DNA of 64,000 bases from CALNYS01 sp942490855. GTDB lineage: Bacteria > Planctomycetota > Phycisphaerae > Phycisphaerales > UBA1924. A program made the translations under genes and the position numbers. Below the pieces are notes generated by a model that did not search any database, was not told the origin of the DNA, and saw nothing but the letters and a program-made list of their open reading frames with translations. The number at the start of each line of letters is the position of its first letter. Position 1 is the first letter of the stretch. This document shows positions 45,050 through 53,039 of this stretch, piece by piece. Where the stretch lies: NCBI GenBank assembly GCA_942490855.1, contig CALNYS010000001.1:310001-374000 (forward strand), given 5' to 3'.

Positions 45050-45087
45050 AGTCTAGAAGCTCCAGCGCACGGCGCAGGCGGTACGAT
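45050..45087. promoter_or_regulatory. Divergent -10 boxes of rnhA and purL
   Basis: On the minus strand TAGACT (45055-45050) is followed by 6 bases and the rnhA ATG. On the plus strand TACGAT (45082-45087) is followed by 6 bases and the purL ATG. Only 50 bases separate the two start codons, so both mRNAs would begin at or next to their first codon. Confidence 0.6.
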
Positions 45088-45093
45088 CGACGC

Positions 45094-48039
45094 ATGAGCC
45101 AACTCGCCACGACACCGCCCGCCCGTGCCGTCTGCCGCGTCGAAGTGCGCACAAACGAAGCCAACGACCCCCGCGCCGCAGCAGCCCTCCGCAAGGCCGC
45201 CGCGGCCGGCGTCCACGCCGCCTCCGTACGCGTCGCGCGCGTCTACCTCATCGAGGGCCAGCTCACCCCCGAACAGACCGAGCACCTCGCCGCCGCCCTC
45301 CTCGCCAACCCCGTCACCGAGACCGCCGTCGTCGGCGCCGAGCCGCCCGCCCCCGGCGCACAGGTCGTCGAGGTCCACCCGCTCCCCGGCGTCATGGACC
45401 CGCCCGCCGAGACCGTCGCCCGCGCCGCAGAAGAACTCCTGAGCGTCGACAACCTCGCAGCCAGCACCGGCTGGCGCTACGACTTCGAAGGCATCACCGC
45501 AGACGACGCCCGGCGCATCGCCGACACCGCCCTCTCCAACCCCGTCATCGCCGCCGTCCACACCGCGCCCTACTGCCCCGCCGAACTCCCCCGCGGCGCG
45601 ACCGCGCCCTTCGCCCTCACCCACGTCCCCATCCGCGACCTCGACGACGCCGCGCTCATGACCCTCTCCCGCGAGGGCCACCTCTTCCTCGACCTCGCCG
45701 AGATGCACGCCCTCCGCGACCACTTCAAATCCCTCGACCGCGAACCCACCGACATCGAGCTCGAGACCATCGCCCAGACCTGGTCCGAGCACTGCGTCCA
45801 CAAAACGCTCAAATCCAAAATCCACTACACCGGCCCCGCCGACGACGTCATCGACTGGACCAACCGCCCCGGGCACACCCCCGAGAGCGCCTCCCCGTCA
45901 GCAGGACAAGCCGTCCGCATCGACAACCTCCTCAAGAGCACCGTCGCCGCCGCCACCTTCGAACTCATCGAAGAAGGCATCGACTGGACCCTGTCCGTCT
46001 TCGTCGACAACGCCGGCATCATCGCCTTCGACGAAGACCACGCCGTCTGCGTCAAGGTCGAGACCCACAACCACCCCAGCGCCATCGAGCCCTACGGCGG
46101 CGCCGCCACCGGCATCGGCGGCTGCATCCGCGACATCCTCGGCACCGGCCTCGCCGCCAAGCCCATCGCCGGAACCGACGTCTTCTGCGTCGCGCCCCCC
46201 GAAACGCTCCCGCCCACCGGCGCCCTCCCGCCCGCGCGCGTTCTCACCCAGATCGTCGGAGGCGTCCGCGACTACGGAAACCGCGTCGGCGTCCCCACCC
46301 TCTCCGGCGCCGTCTCCTTCGACGAACGCTACATCGGAAACCCGCTCGTCTACTGCGGCTGCATCGGCGTCATGCCCCGCGACAAAACCGCCGGCGACGC
46401 CGTCCCGGGAAACCTCATCGTCGCCCTCGGCGGACGCACCGGACGCGACGGCGTCCACGGCGCCACCTTCTCCAGCGCCGAGCTCACCGACTCCCACGCC
46501 GACGAGTTCTCCCACGCCGTCCAGATCGGCAACCCCATCGAAGAGAAGAAGGTCATCGACGCCACCCTCCGCGCCCGCGACCACGAAAGCGGCTGCCTCT
46601 TCAGCGCCATCACCGATTGCGGCGCCGGCGGCTTCTCCAGCGCCGTCGGAGAGATGGGCGAAAAGATCGGCGCCACCGTCCACCTCGACCGCGCCCCCCT
46701 CAAATACGACGGCCTCTCCTACACCGAGATCTGGATCTCAGAAGCCCAGGAACGCATGGTCCTCGCCGTCCCCGAAGCCAACCTCGCCGCACTCCAGGCC
46801 ATCTGCGACGAAGAACACGTCGAGCTCTCCGTCCTCGGGACATTCGGGACCGACCGCGCCGAACTCGTCCTCAACTACCACGACACCGAGGTCGGCCGCC
46901 TCGCGATGTCCTTCATGCACGACGGGCTCCCCGACCCCGAGCGCACCGCCACCTGGACCCCCGCGCCGCCCGCGCCCGCGTCAACCCCCGCAGAACTCGA
47001 CACCACCTCCACCCTCCTCGCCGTCCTGTCCGATCCCAACGTCGCCTCCAAGCGATGGATCATCGAGCAGTACGACCACGAGGTGCAGGGCGGCACGCTC
47101 ATCAAACCCCTCGTGGGAGAGGGGGGCGCCGGCCCGGGCGACGCCACCGTCATCGCCCCCGTCGCCTCCTCCCAGAAAGGCCTCGCGATCTCGCAGGGCC
47201 TCTGCACCGCCATGGGCGACCCCGCCCGCGCCGGCGACCCCTACCTCATGGCCCTCGCCGCCATCGACGAATGCGTGCGCAACCTCGTCTGCGTCGGAGC
47301 CAACCCCGACCGCATCGCCATCCTCGACAACTTCTGCTGGCCCAGCTGCGCCAAGCCGGAGAACCTCGGCTCACTCGTCCGCGCAGCCGTTGGCTGCTAC
47401 GACGCCGCCAAGGCCTACCGCACCCCCTTCGTCTCGGGCAAGGACTCCCTCAACAACCAGTTCACCACCGAGGACGGGCGCACCATCGAGATCCCGCCCA
47501 CGCTCCTCATCACCGGCATCGCCATCGTCGAAGACACCGACCGCTGCGTCACCTCCGACATGAAGCGCGCCGGGAGCGCCCTCGTCCTCGTCGGGCCCGA
47601 CTGCGACACCCTCGCCTCCTCCATCGCCGGGCTCCGCGCCAATACTGCCGGCCCGCCCCCGCGCACCGACCTCACCGTCGGCCCCGCCACCGCCCGCGCC
47701 GTCGCCGCGCTCATCGCCGACGGACGCGTCCGCGCCGCGCACGACGTCTCCGAAGGCGGCCTCCTCGCCAGCGTCGCCGAGATGCTCATCGGAGCCGCCG
47801 GCCAGCTCGGCGCCCGTCTCGACACCGCGGGCTTCTCCGCCGCCGCCCTCTTCGGCGAGTCCCCCTCGCGCTACGTCCTCGAGATGGACCCCGCCGACCT
47901 CCCCGCGCTCAAGGGCCTCGCCCACCGCGTCATCGGTGAGACCGACGACACCGCACGCCTCCACGCCGACGACTTCGACATCGCCGTAGACGAACTCGCC
48001 CGCGCCTGGGGCGGAACCCACGACTGGAGATCGATGTGA
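45094..48039 (+). CDS. purL: Phosphoribosylformylglycinamidine synthase, PurS-PurL fusion
   Basis: A 981-residue enzyme of step 4 of purine synthesis (FGAR to FGAM). The catalytic part resembles the small-type PurL: WSEHCVHKTLKSKI, VKVETHNHPSAIEPYGGAATGIGG, GDLNIA-type linkers and SGKDSLNNQF. The N-terminal ~210 residues look like one or two PurS-type modules (VEVRTNEANDPRAAAALRKA...ARVYLIEG...LLANPVTETAVV), and no separate purS is nearby. The glutaminase is the separate purQ that follows with a 4-base overlap. The start ATG lies 6 bases after TACGAT, so a leaderless mRNA is likely. Confidence 0.93.
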   Translation: MSQLATTPPARAVCRVEVRTNEANDPRAAAALRKAAAAGVHAASVRVARVYLIEGQLTPEQTEHLAAALLANPVTETAVVGAEPPAPGAQVVEVHPLPGVMDPPAETVARAAEELLSVDNLAASTGWRYDFEGITADDARRIADTALSNPVIAAVHTAPYCPAELPRGATAPFALTHVPIRDLDDAALMTLSREGHLFLDLAEMHALRDHFKSLDREPTDIELETIAQTWSEHCVHKTLKSKIHYTGPADDVIDWTNRPGHTPESASPSAGQAVRIDNLLKSTVAAATFELIEEGIDWTLSVFVDNAGIIAFDEDHAVCVKVETHNHPSAIEPYGGAATGIGGCIRDILGTGLAAKPIAGTDVFCVAPPETLPPTGALPPARVLTQIVGGVRDYGNRVGVPTLSGAVSFDERYIGNPLVYCGCIGVMPRDKTAGDAVPGNLIVALGGRTGRDGVHGATFSSAELTDSHADEFSHAVQIGNPIEEKKVIDATLRARDHESGCLFSAITDCGAGGFSSAVGEMGEKIGATVHLDRAPLKYDGLSYTEIWISEAQERMVLAVPEANLAALQAICDEEHVELSVLGTFGTDRAELVLNYHDTEVGRLAMSFMHDGLPDPERTATWTPAPPAPASTPAELDTTSTLLAVLSDPNVASKRWIIEQYDHEVQGGTLIKPLVGEGGAGPGDATVIAPVASSQKGLAISQGLCTAMGDPARAGDPYLMALAAIDECVRNLVCVGANPDRIAILDNFCWPSCAKPENLGSLVRAAVGCYDAAKAYRTPFVSGKDSLNNQFTTEDGRTIEIPPTLLITGIAIVEDTDRCVTSDMKRAGSALVLVGPDCDTLASSIAGLRANTAGPPPRTDLTVGPATARAVAALIADGRVRAAHDVSEGGLLASVAEMLIGAAGQLGARLDTAGFSAAALFGESPSRYVLEMDPADLPALKGLAHRVIGETDDTARLHADDFDIAVDELARAWGGTHDWRSM

Positions 48040-48863
48040 CCACCGCGCCCCGCGCCCTCGTCATCCGAACCGCCGGAACCAACTGCGACGCCGAGATGGT
48101 CCGCGCCTTCGAACTCGCCGGCGCCGCCCCCGACCTCCTCCACGTCGACGCCCTCGCCGCAGACCCCGCCCGCACCGACGACTACCAGCTCATCGGCTTC
48201 CCCGGCGGCTTCAGCTACGGCGACGACATCGCCTCCGGACGCGTCCTCGCCATGAAACTCCGCGAGAAGCTCTACCCCGCGCTCCGCGACGCCGCCGAAC
48301 GCGGCGCCCTCATGATCGGCGTCTGCAACGGCTTCCAGGTCATGGTCCAGATCGGGCTCCTCCCCGGCCCCGAGGGCGCCGTCTGGCCCGACTCCGTCCC
48401 GCCCCAGCCCAGCGTCGCGCTCGAGAACAACGCCTCCGCCCGCTTCATCGACCGCTGGGTCCGCGTCGAGCCCAACCCCGACTCCCCCTGCGTCTGGACC
48501 CGCGACCTCTGGCACGACGACGCCACCGACTCCGACGCCATGCTCCTCCCCGTCGCCCACGGTGAGGGACGCTTCACCGCCACCGACGCCGTCATCCGCG
48601 ACCTCGAAGAACGCAACCTGATCGCCCTCCGCTACGCCGAAGACATCAACGGCTCCGCCAGCGCGATCGCCGGCATCTGCGACTCCACCGGGCGCCTCTT
48701 CGCCCTCATGCCCCACCCCGAGCGCTACACCTCCTGGCGACAGCACCCCCACGCCACCCGCCTCGCGCCCGCCATGCGCGACCACGACGCCCCCGGCCTC
48801 CGCGTCTTCAAAAACGCCGTCGCCGCCGCGAGAGCAAGCAACCACGCCGCCCCAGCGTCATAG
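48036..48863 (+). CDS. purQ: FGAM synthase glutaminase subunit
   Basis: A 275-residue class I amidotransferase supplying ammonia to PurL. VIRTAGTNCDAEMVRAFELAG opens the domain. The nucleophile elbow is LMIGVCNGFQVM (Cys), and the His/Glu pair is in LMPHPERYTSW. It is slightly longer than typical PurQ (~230) because of inserts before the catalytic His. It starts at GTG overlapping the purL stop. Confidence 0.95.
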   Translation: MTTAPRALVIRTAGTNCDAEMVRAFELAGAAPDLLHVDALAADPARTDDYQLIGFPGGFSYGDDIASGRVLAMKLREKLYPALRDAAERGALMIGVCNGFQVMVQIGLLPGPEGAVWPDSVPPQPSVALENNASARFIDRWVRVEPNPDSPCVWTRDLWHDDATDSDAMLLPVAHGEGRFTATDAVIRDLEERNLIALRYAEDINGSASAIAGICDSTGRLFALMPHPERYTSWRQHPHATRLAPAMRDHDAPGLRVFKNAVAAARASNHAAPAS

Positions 48864-48873
48864 AACCACTCGC

Positions 48874-49851
48874 ATGAGCGCCTTCAATGACCCGAGGCTG
48901 CTGAAGATCGAACGCCAGCAGCGCGAAGGCCCGCCCCCCGTTGCCTGCGACCGCTGCGGCTACGACCTCGCCGGACTCGCCCACGACGCGCGCTGCCCCG
49001 AGTGCGGCGCACCACGCCCGCACCCGCAGCACACCCGGCTCGACCCCGGCGCCGAGTCACAGGGCCTCGTGCGCGCCTCCACACCCGAGCAGCTCCGCTT
49101 TTCCGCCGGTTTCGCCGGGCTCACGCTCTCCTTCGCCACGACCCCAGTGCTCCTGCTCGTCGCGGCGATGAGCACGTCGGCCTCGCCGCTCCCGATCGTC
49201 TGGCTCACCGCGCTCTGGTGGGTCGCCCTCGCCCTGCTCCTGCTCCGGCGCTTCACCGTCGGCTTCGCCACGAACCGCTACGCGACATCCGCGCCGCCAG
49301 CGCTCATCACCGCGACGCTCGCGACGCAGTGGGTGTGGTTCGCCGCCGCGGCCGCCCCCATCGTCCTCCCGCTCCCAACATGGGCAACGCCCATCCTCGT
49401 CGCGATCGCCGCACTCGGGCTCTTCCCAACCATGTGGTGCGTCGGCGACCTCCTCGAGTGGGGGGGCGATTCCACGACCGGCCAAAACACCAAGTGGCTC
49501 CTGCTCATGCCGATCTACGTCGGCCTCATCGGAGCCGCCATCGGCTACCCCCTCAGCATCTTCGTCTTCCGCGTCCCCGGCGTCATCACCATCATGCTCC
49601 AGGCCGTGCTCGTGCTCAGCGGGCTCTACGTCTATTGCGTACTCGTCTACCGTCTCGCCAGCGGCGTCACGATGGGCTACTGGGCACGCCGAACCCGCAA
49701 GGTCAACGAAGGACGCCTCGAACGGATCGACGCCCGGCGCGCCGCCGTCGAAGCCGAGCAGGCCGCGCGCGTCGCACACAACGAACGCGTCGCCCAGAGC
49801 ATGCACGCCAACAAAGACAAACCCGTCGGCTTCGACGATTTCGACCCCTAA
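48874..49851 (+). CDS. Zinc-ribbon polytopic membrane protein
   Basis: A 325-residue protein. An N-terminal zinc ribbon (CDRCGYDLAGL...CPECG, residues ~25-44), very common in planctomycete membrane proteins, precedes about six transmembrane helices and a basic, charged C-terminal tail (~270-325) likely to form a cytoplasmic helix. It begins 10 bases after purQ and could be co-transcribed. No function is known. Confidence 0.75.
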   Translation: MSAFNDPRLLKIERQQREGPPPVACDRCGYDLAGLAHDARCPECGAPRPHPQHTRLDPGAESQGLVRASTPEQLRFSAGFAGLTLSFATTPVLLLVAAMSTSASPLPIVWLTALWWVALALLLLRRFTVGFATNRYATSAPPALITATLATQWVWFAAAAAPIVLPLPTWATPILVAIAALGLFPTMWCVGDLLEWGGDSTTGQNTKWLLLMPIYVGLIGAAIGYPLSIFVFRVPGVITIMLQAVLVLSGLYVYCVLVYRLASGVTMGYWARRTRKVNEGRLERIDARRAAVEAEQAARVAHNERVAQSMHANKDKPVGFDDFDP

Positions 49852-49920
49852 CCCTCCTCACTCAAAACAATCCCAGGGCGTGCCCCGACCCACGATCCCA
49901 GGGCGCCCCGACCCGCCGAA

Positions 49921-49939
49921 GGCGCGTCGGGAACGCGCC
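49921..49939. terminator. GC hairpin before the Gfo/Idh/MocA gene
   Basis: A perfect 7-bp stem GGCGCGT/ACGCGCC with loop CGGGA and no T-run, in the gap after the zinc-ribbon gene. It could terminate or attenuate the purL run; evidence is the stem alone. Confidence 0.3.
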
Positions 49940-49981
49940 GCCATACCATCAAAACGATCCCCGCCCCGGTATCGTGTGCCC

Positions 49982-51046
49982 ATGACCACCCGCCAGAACA
50001 ACGGAAAAACCCGGGTCGCCGTCGTCGGCGTCGGCCGCATGGGCCGCCACCACGCCCGCGTCTACGCCGAAATGCCCGAGGTCGATCTGGTCGCCGTGGT
50101 AGACGGGGACGCCGACCGCCGCGCCGACGCCGCCGAGGCCCGCAACTGCGCCGCCTACGAGACCGTCGAGCAACTCCTCGCCGCGGGAGTGGACGCCGCC
50201 ACCATCGCCGTCCCAACCGTCCACCACCTCGCCGCCGCCAAGCCGCTCCTCGAAGCCGGCGTCAGCTGCCTCATCGAAAAACCCCTCGCCCCCGACGCCG
50301 AGACCGCCGAGGAACTCAAACGCCTCGCCGAAGCCCACGCCGCAGTCCTCCAGGTCGGCCACACCGAGCGCTACAACCCCGCCGTCCGCGCACTCGACGC
50401 CGAGCGCGCCCGCGCCGAACGCGAGGGACGCCCCGCCATCCACCCACGATTCATCGAGGTCCACCGCGTCAGCCCCATGACCTTCCGCTCCGTCGACGTC
50501 GGCGTCGTCTTCGACATGATGATCCACGACCTCGACGTCGTCCTGAACCTGGTGGGGGGCATGGACCCCGTGGACGTCCAGGCCGCCGGCGTCTCCGTCC
50601 TCACGCCCCACGAAGACGTCGCCAACGCCCGCCTCACCTTCGACACCCCCGCCGGCCCCTGCATCGCCAACATCACCGCCTCGCGCCTCGCGTTCAAAAC
50701 CGAACGCAAAATCCGCATCATCGCCGAGGACGCCTACGTCTCCATCGACTACGCCGCCAAGTCAGGAGTCCTCGTCCGGCGCACCGCCAACGAGATCCAG
50801 CTCACCGAAGTCCAGCAGGCCCTCCGCGAAGGCAAGGACCTCTCCGACCTCGACTACCACGAACTCGTCGCCATCGAACAACTCGAGATCGACGACGCCG
50901 AACCCCTCCGCGCCCAAGCCGAAGACTTCATCCACGCCGTCACCACCGGCGCCCGCCCCCCCGTAGACGCCGCCGCAGGATTAGCCGCCGTCAAAGCCGC
51001 CCAGCGCATCACCGAAGCCGTCCAGGCCACCTCAGCCACCGCTTAA
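49982..51046 (+). CDS. Gfo/Idh/MocA-family NAD(P)-dependent oxidoreductase
   Basis: A 354-residue dehydrogenase. The Rossmann N-terminus has GVGRMGRHHARVY, the conserved EKP motif is LIEKPLAPD, and the C-terminal domain supplies DMMIHDLDVVL with the catalytic-region Asp/His. Members act on sugars, inositol or sugar nucleotides; the substrate cannot be assigned. The ATG at 49982 lies 6 bases after TATCGT and has no ribosome site. Palindromic repeats follow 12 bases after its stop. Confidence 0.85.
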   Translation: MTTRQNNGKTRVAVVGVGRMGRHHARVYAEMPEVDLVAVVDGDADRRADAAEARNCAAYETVEQLLAAGVDAATIAVPTVHHLAAAKPLLEAGVSCLIEKPLAPDAETAEELKRLAEAHAAVLQVGHTERYNPAVRALDAERARAEREGRPAIHPRFIEVHRVSPMTFRSVDVGVVFDMMIHDLDVVLNLVGGMDPVDVQAAGVSVLTPHEDVANARLTFDTPAGPCIANITASRLAFKTERKIRIIAEDAYVSIDYAAKSGVLVRRTANEIQLTEVQQALREGKDLSDLDYHELVAIEQLEIDDAEPLRAQAEDFIHAVTTGARPPVDAAAGLAAVKAAQRITEAVQATSATA

Positions 51047-51057
51047 TCCGCTCCGGT

Positions 51058-51095
51058 CCCACTCTCCCCGAGGGAGAGGGGCTAGGGGAGAGGGC
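51058..51095 (+). repeat. CCCTCTCCC palindromic repeat, copy 5
   Basis: The stem CTCTCCC/GGGAGAG (51062-51078) has a CGA loop, and the tail GGGGCTAGGGGAGAGGG continues into a second hairpin, GCGGGTG/CACCCGC at 51107-51124. The tail reads like the cassette-end type (CTGGGGGAGAGGG) rather than the GGTGAGGGG type. Confidence 0.85.
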
Positions 51096-51139
51096 CCTCC
51101 CGTAGGGCGGGTGCTCGCACCCGCCGCTCCCCTGCCTCC

Positions 51140-51177
51140 GCTCCCTCTCCCACCGGGAGAGGGCCGGGGTGAGGGGT
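51140..51177 (+). repeat. CCCTCTCCC palindromic repeat, copy 6
   Basis: The perfect 9-bp stem 51143-51151 with 51155-51163 encloses an ACC loop and is followed by the tail CCGGGGTGAGGGG. The spacer AACCACAAGCGCAGCGAGCATCC (51185-51207, in two parts AACCACAAGCGC and AGCGAGCATCC) follows, as near copies 2 and 4. Confidence 0.9.
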
Positions 51178-51211
51178 TAAAGTCAACCACAAGCGCAGCG
51201 AGCATCCATCT

Positions 51212-51254
51212 CCACCCTCTCCCCATTCCGATGGGGAGAGGGCAGGGTGAGGGG
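51212..51254 (+). repeat. CCCTCTCCC palindromic repeat, copy 7 (12-bp stem)
   Basis: The stem extends to 12 bp (51215-51226 with 51231-51242) around a TCCG loop; the tail is CAGGGTGAGGGG. With copies 5 and 6 it fills the 245-base gap between two convergent genes. Confidence 0.9.
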
Positions 51255-51291
51255 CTCCCACCCTCCATGCCTGCGCGATCGCTAACCGTCG

Positions 51292-51477
51292 CTACTCATC
51301 CTCAAAGTACGCGTAGAACTCCTCGCCGCACTCCCTGCAGCGCCAAAGCACGCGAAACACGCCGCCGAGAACGATGGAAACAGCGCCGACGAGCATGTTC
51401 CAAGGAGACCACACGAACGCAGCACGTTCCGTCCCGCACTCATCACAACCGGGAAAGTGAAGGCGAAACGAACGCAT
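51292..51477 (-). CDS. Small zinc-ribbon protein with one TM segment
   Basis: A 61-residue protein. Two CxxC pairs, CDECG near the N-terminus and CRECG near the C-terminus, flank a hydrophobic stretch (about 22-42, SPWNMLVGAVSIVLGGVFRVL). The two halves of a zinc ribbon would thus be brought together across a membrane hairpin or a hydrophobic core. The chosen ATG at 51477 precedes the conserved-looking part; the gene starts 11 bases after the E1-beta stop. Composition is less GC-rich than its neighbours. Plausible but small. Confidence 0.5.
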   Translation of the reverse strand: MRSFRLHFPGCDECGTERAAFVWSPWNMLVGAVSIVLGGVFRVLWRCRECGEEFYAYFEDE

Positions 51478-51487
51478 CACTAAGACT

Positions 51488-52456
51488 TCAGTACGCCGCC
51501 ACCCCATCAATCGCCTCAACGATCTTGGGCGACTCCGGCAAGTACTCCATCTCTAGCTTGTAGTACGGCATAACCGTGTCAAAGCCAGTCACGCGCTGCA
51601 CCGGCGCCTCAAGACGCAGGAAGCACCGCTCCTGAATCGTCGTCGCGATCTCCGCGCCAAAGCCAGCCGTCCGCGCCGCCTCGTGAACGATCACGCAGCG
51701 CCCCGTCTTGTTGACCGACTCCACAACCGTCTCGATGTCCCACGGGTAGATCGTCCGCAGGTCGATCAGCTCGACGCTCGACTCCACCTCGTCCATCGCC
51801 TTGATGCACTGGATCACCGGGGCGCCCCACGTCACCACCGTGACGTCCTCGCCCTCCTCAACGATCTTCGCCTTCCCGATCGGAACCGTGTACTCCTCCT
51901 CAGGAACCTCTTCACGGAACGCGCGGTAGATCCGCTTAGGCTCAAAGAACATCACCGGGTCCGGATCGCGGATCGCAGAAATCAGCAGACCCTTCGCGTC
52001 ATACGGCGACGCCGGCATCACAACCTTCAGCCCCGGATGGTGCGCGTAGATCGCCTCGGGCGAATCCGAGTGCAGCTCCGGCGCGTGGATCCCGCCGCCA
52101 ACAGGAATGCGAATCGTCAGCGGGATCGTCACCGCGCCGCGGCTGCGCGTGCGGTACCGACCCGCGTGGTTCACGATCTGGTCGTACGCCGGGCCAAGGA
52201 ACCCCTCGAACTGGATCTCCGGGATCGGACGCGCCCCGTTCATCGCCAGCCCGATCGCCGTCGCGATGATCCCCGACTCCGCCAGCGGCGTATCGACCAC
52301 GCGGTCCTCGCCGAAACGCTCCTGCAACCCCTCGGTCACACGGAACACCCCGCCGTTGAGCCCAACGTCCTCGCCAAGAAGAACAACGCGGTCGTCCTTC
52401 TCCATCTCCTGCGCGAGCGCCAGGTTGATCGCCTGCACCAGTGTCAGCTCAGCCAC
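51488..52456 (-). CDS. 2-oxoacid dehydrogenase E1 component, beta subunit
   Basis: A 322-residue transketolase-like E1 beta subunit. LGEDVGLNGGVFRVTEGL, DTPLAESGIIATAIGLAMNG, EIQFEGFLGPAYDQI and RIPVGGGIHAPELHSDSPEA are the standard motifs. Sequence style fits both pyruvate and branched-chain dehydrogenases; its neighbours (leucine-type dehydrogenase, acyl-CoA dehydrogenase, HMG-CoA lyase) favour the branched-chain role. I use GTG 52456, with AGGAA upstream, because residues before it are not conserved. It overlaps the lipoprotein gene by 8 bases. E2 and E3 are not in the window. Confidence 0.9.
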   Translation of the reverse strand: MAELTLVQAINLALAQEMEKDDRVVLLGEDVGLNGGVFRVTEGLQERFGEDRVVDTPLAESGIIATAIGLAMNGARPIPEIQFEGFLGPAYDQIVNHAGRYRTRSRGAVTIPLTIRIPVGGGIHAPELHSDSPEAIYAHHPGLKVVMPASPYDAKGLLISAIRDPDPVMFFEPKRIYRAFREEVPEEEYTVPIGKAKIVEEGEDVTVVTWGAPVIQCIKAMDEVESSVELIDLRTIYPWDIETVVESVNKTGRCVIVHEAARTAGFGAEIATTIQERCFLRLEAPVQRVTGFDTVMPYYKLEMEYLPESPKIVEAIDGVAAY

Positions 52457-53039
52457 GGTTCGTCGTTCCTTCCTTGGCGCCCTCTTCCAGCGGCGTCCCG
52501 AGTTCCTCCACCACCACACGCACCGCGTCCATGAACACCCCGTAAGGCGTCGACGACTCGTCCGCGCGGGCCCCGTCGATCGGCAGCATTACACGCGACG
52601 ACTCGGGCCACACCCGGTACCGCACGCCGCGAACACGCCCGTTCCGCCCGCTCTCAACGACGATATCGCCCGTGAGCGTGATGCGCACCGTCCCGCCGTC
52701 CGCCTCGAACCGGCGTTCGACGTTGGTCACCGTCTCGCCGGTCTCGGGGTCCTCAACCTCGGTCTCGCTCAGCGTGACCCAGCGCCCCGTCGCAACGTGA
52801 AAGTCCTGGTCAACGAGCACCTGCTCAGCGCTGCGCCGCGTCACCGAGAACCCCGCGTCCCGCAGCGAGGCCGCCAGCCGGTGCAGCGCAAACGTCGCCT
52901 CGCGCTCCGCGAAGTCGCCGTCCGTGTAGCGCCCCTCGTACGCCGTGTTCGTGAGCATCGTCCGGTGCTCGAACGAGCAGCCGCCCAGAAGACCCGCAGC
53001 AACGCCACCGGCCGCCAACCCGATCAGCACGCGCCTCAT
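52449..53039 (-). CDS. Lipoprotein encoded between the E1 alpha and beta genes
   Basis: A 196-residue protein. Its signal peptide ends in LLGGC, a lipobox, and the next residue is Ser. The mature part is a mixed alpha/beta domain with a repetitive acidic beta region (SETEVEDPETGETV) and no recognised motif. Its ATG overlaps the E1-alpha stop by 4 bases and its stop overlaps the E1-beta start by 8, so it is translationally embedded in a cytoplasmic enzyme operon. The reason for exporting a lipoprotein from this position is unclear. Confidence 0.8.
   Translation of the reverse strand: MRRVLIGLAAGGVAAGLLGGCSFEHRTMLTNTAYEGRYTDGDFAEREATFALHRLAASLRDAGFSVTRRSAEQVLVDQDFHVATGRWVTLSETEVEDPETGETVTNVERRFEADGGTVRITLTGDIVVESGRNGRVRGVRYRVWPESSRVMLPIDGARADESSTPYGVFMDAVRVVVEELGTPLEEGAKEGTTNRG

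Noticed and set aside
51058..51254. CRISPR array
   Set aside because: Spacing and stem lengths are irregular, units diverge, spacers are themselves conserved, and there are no cas genes.
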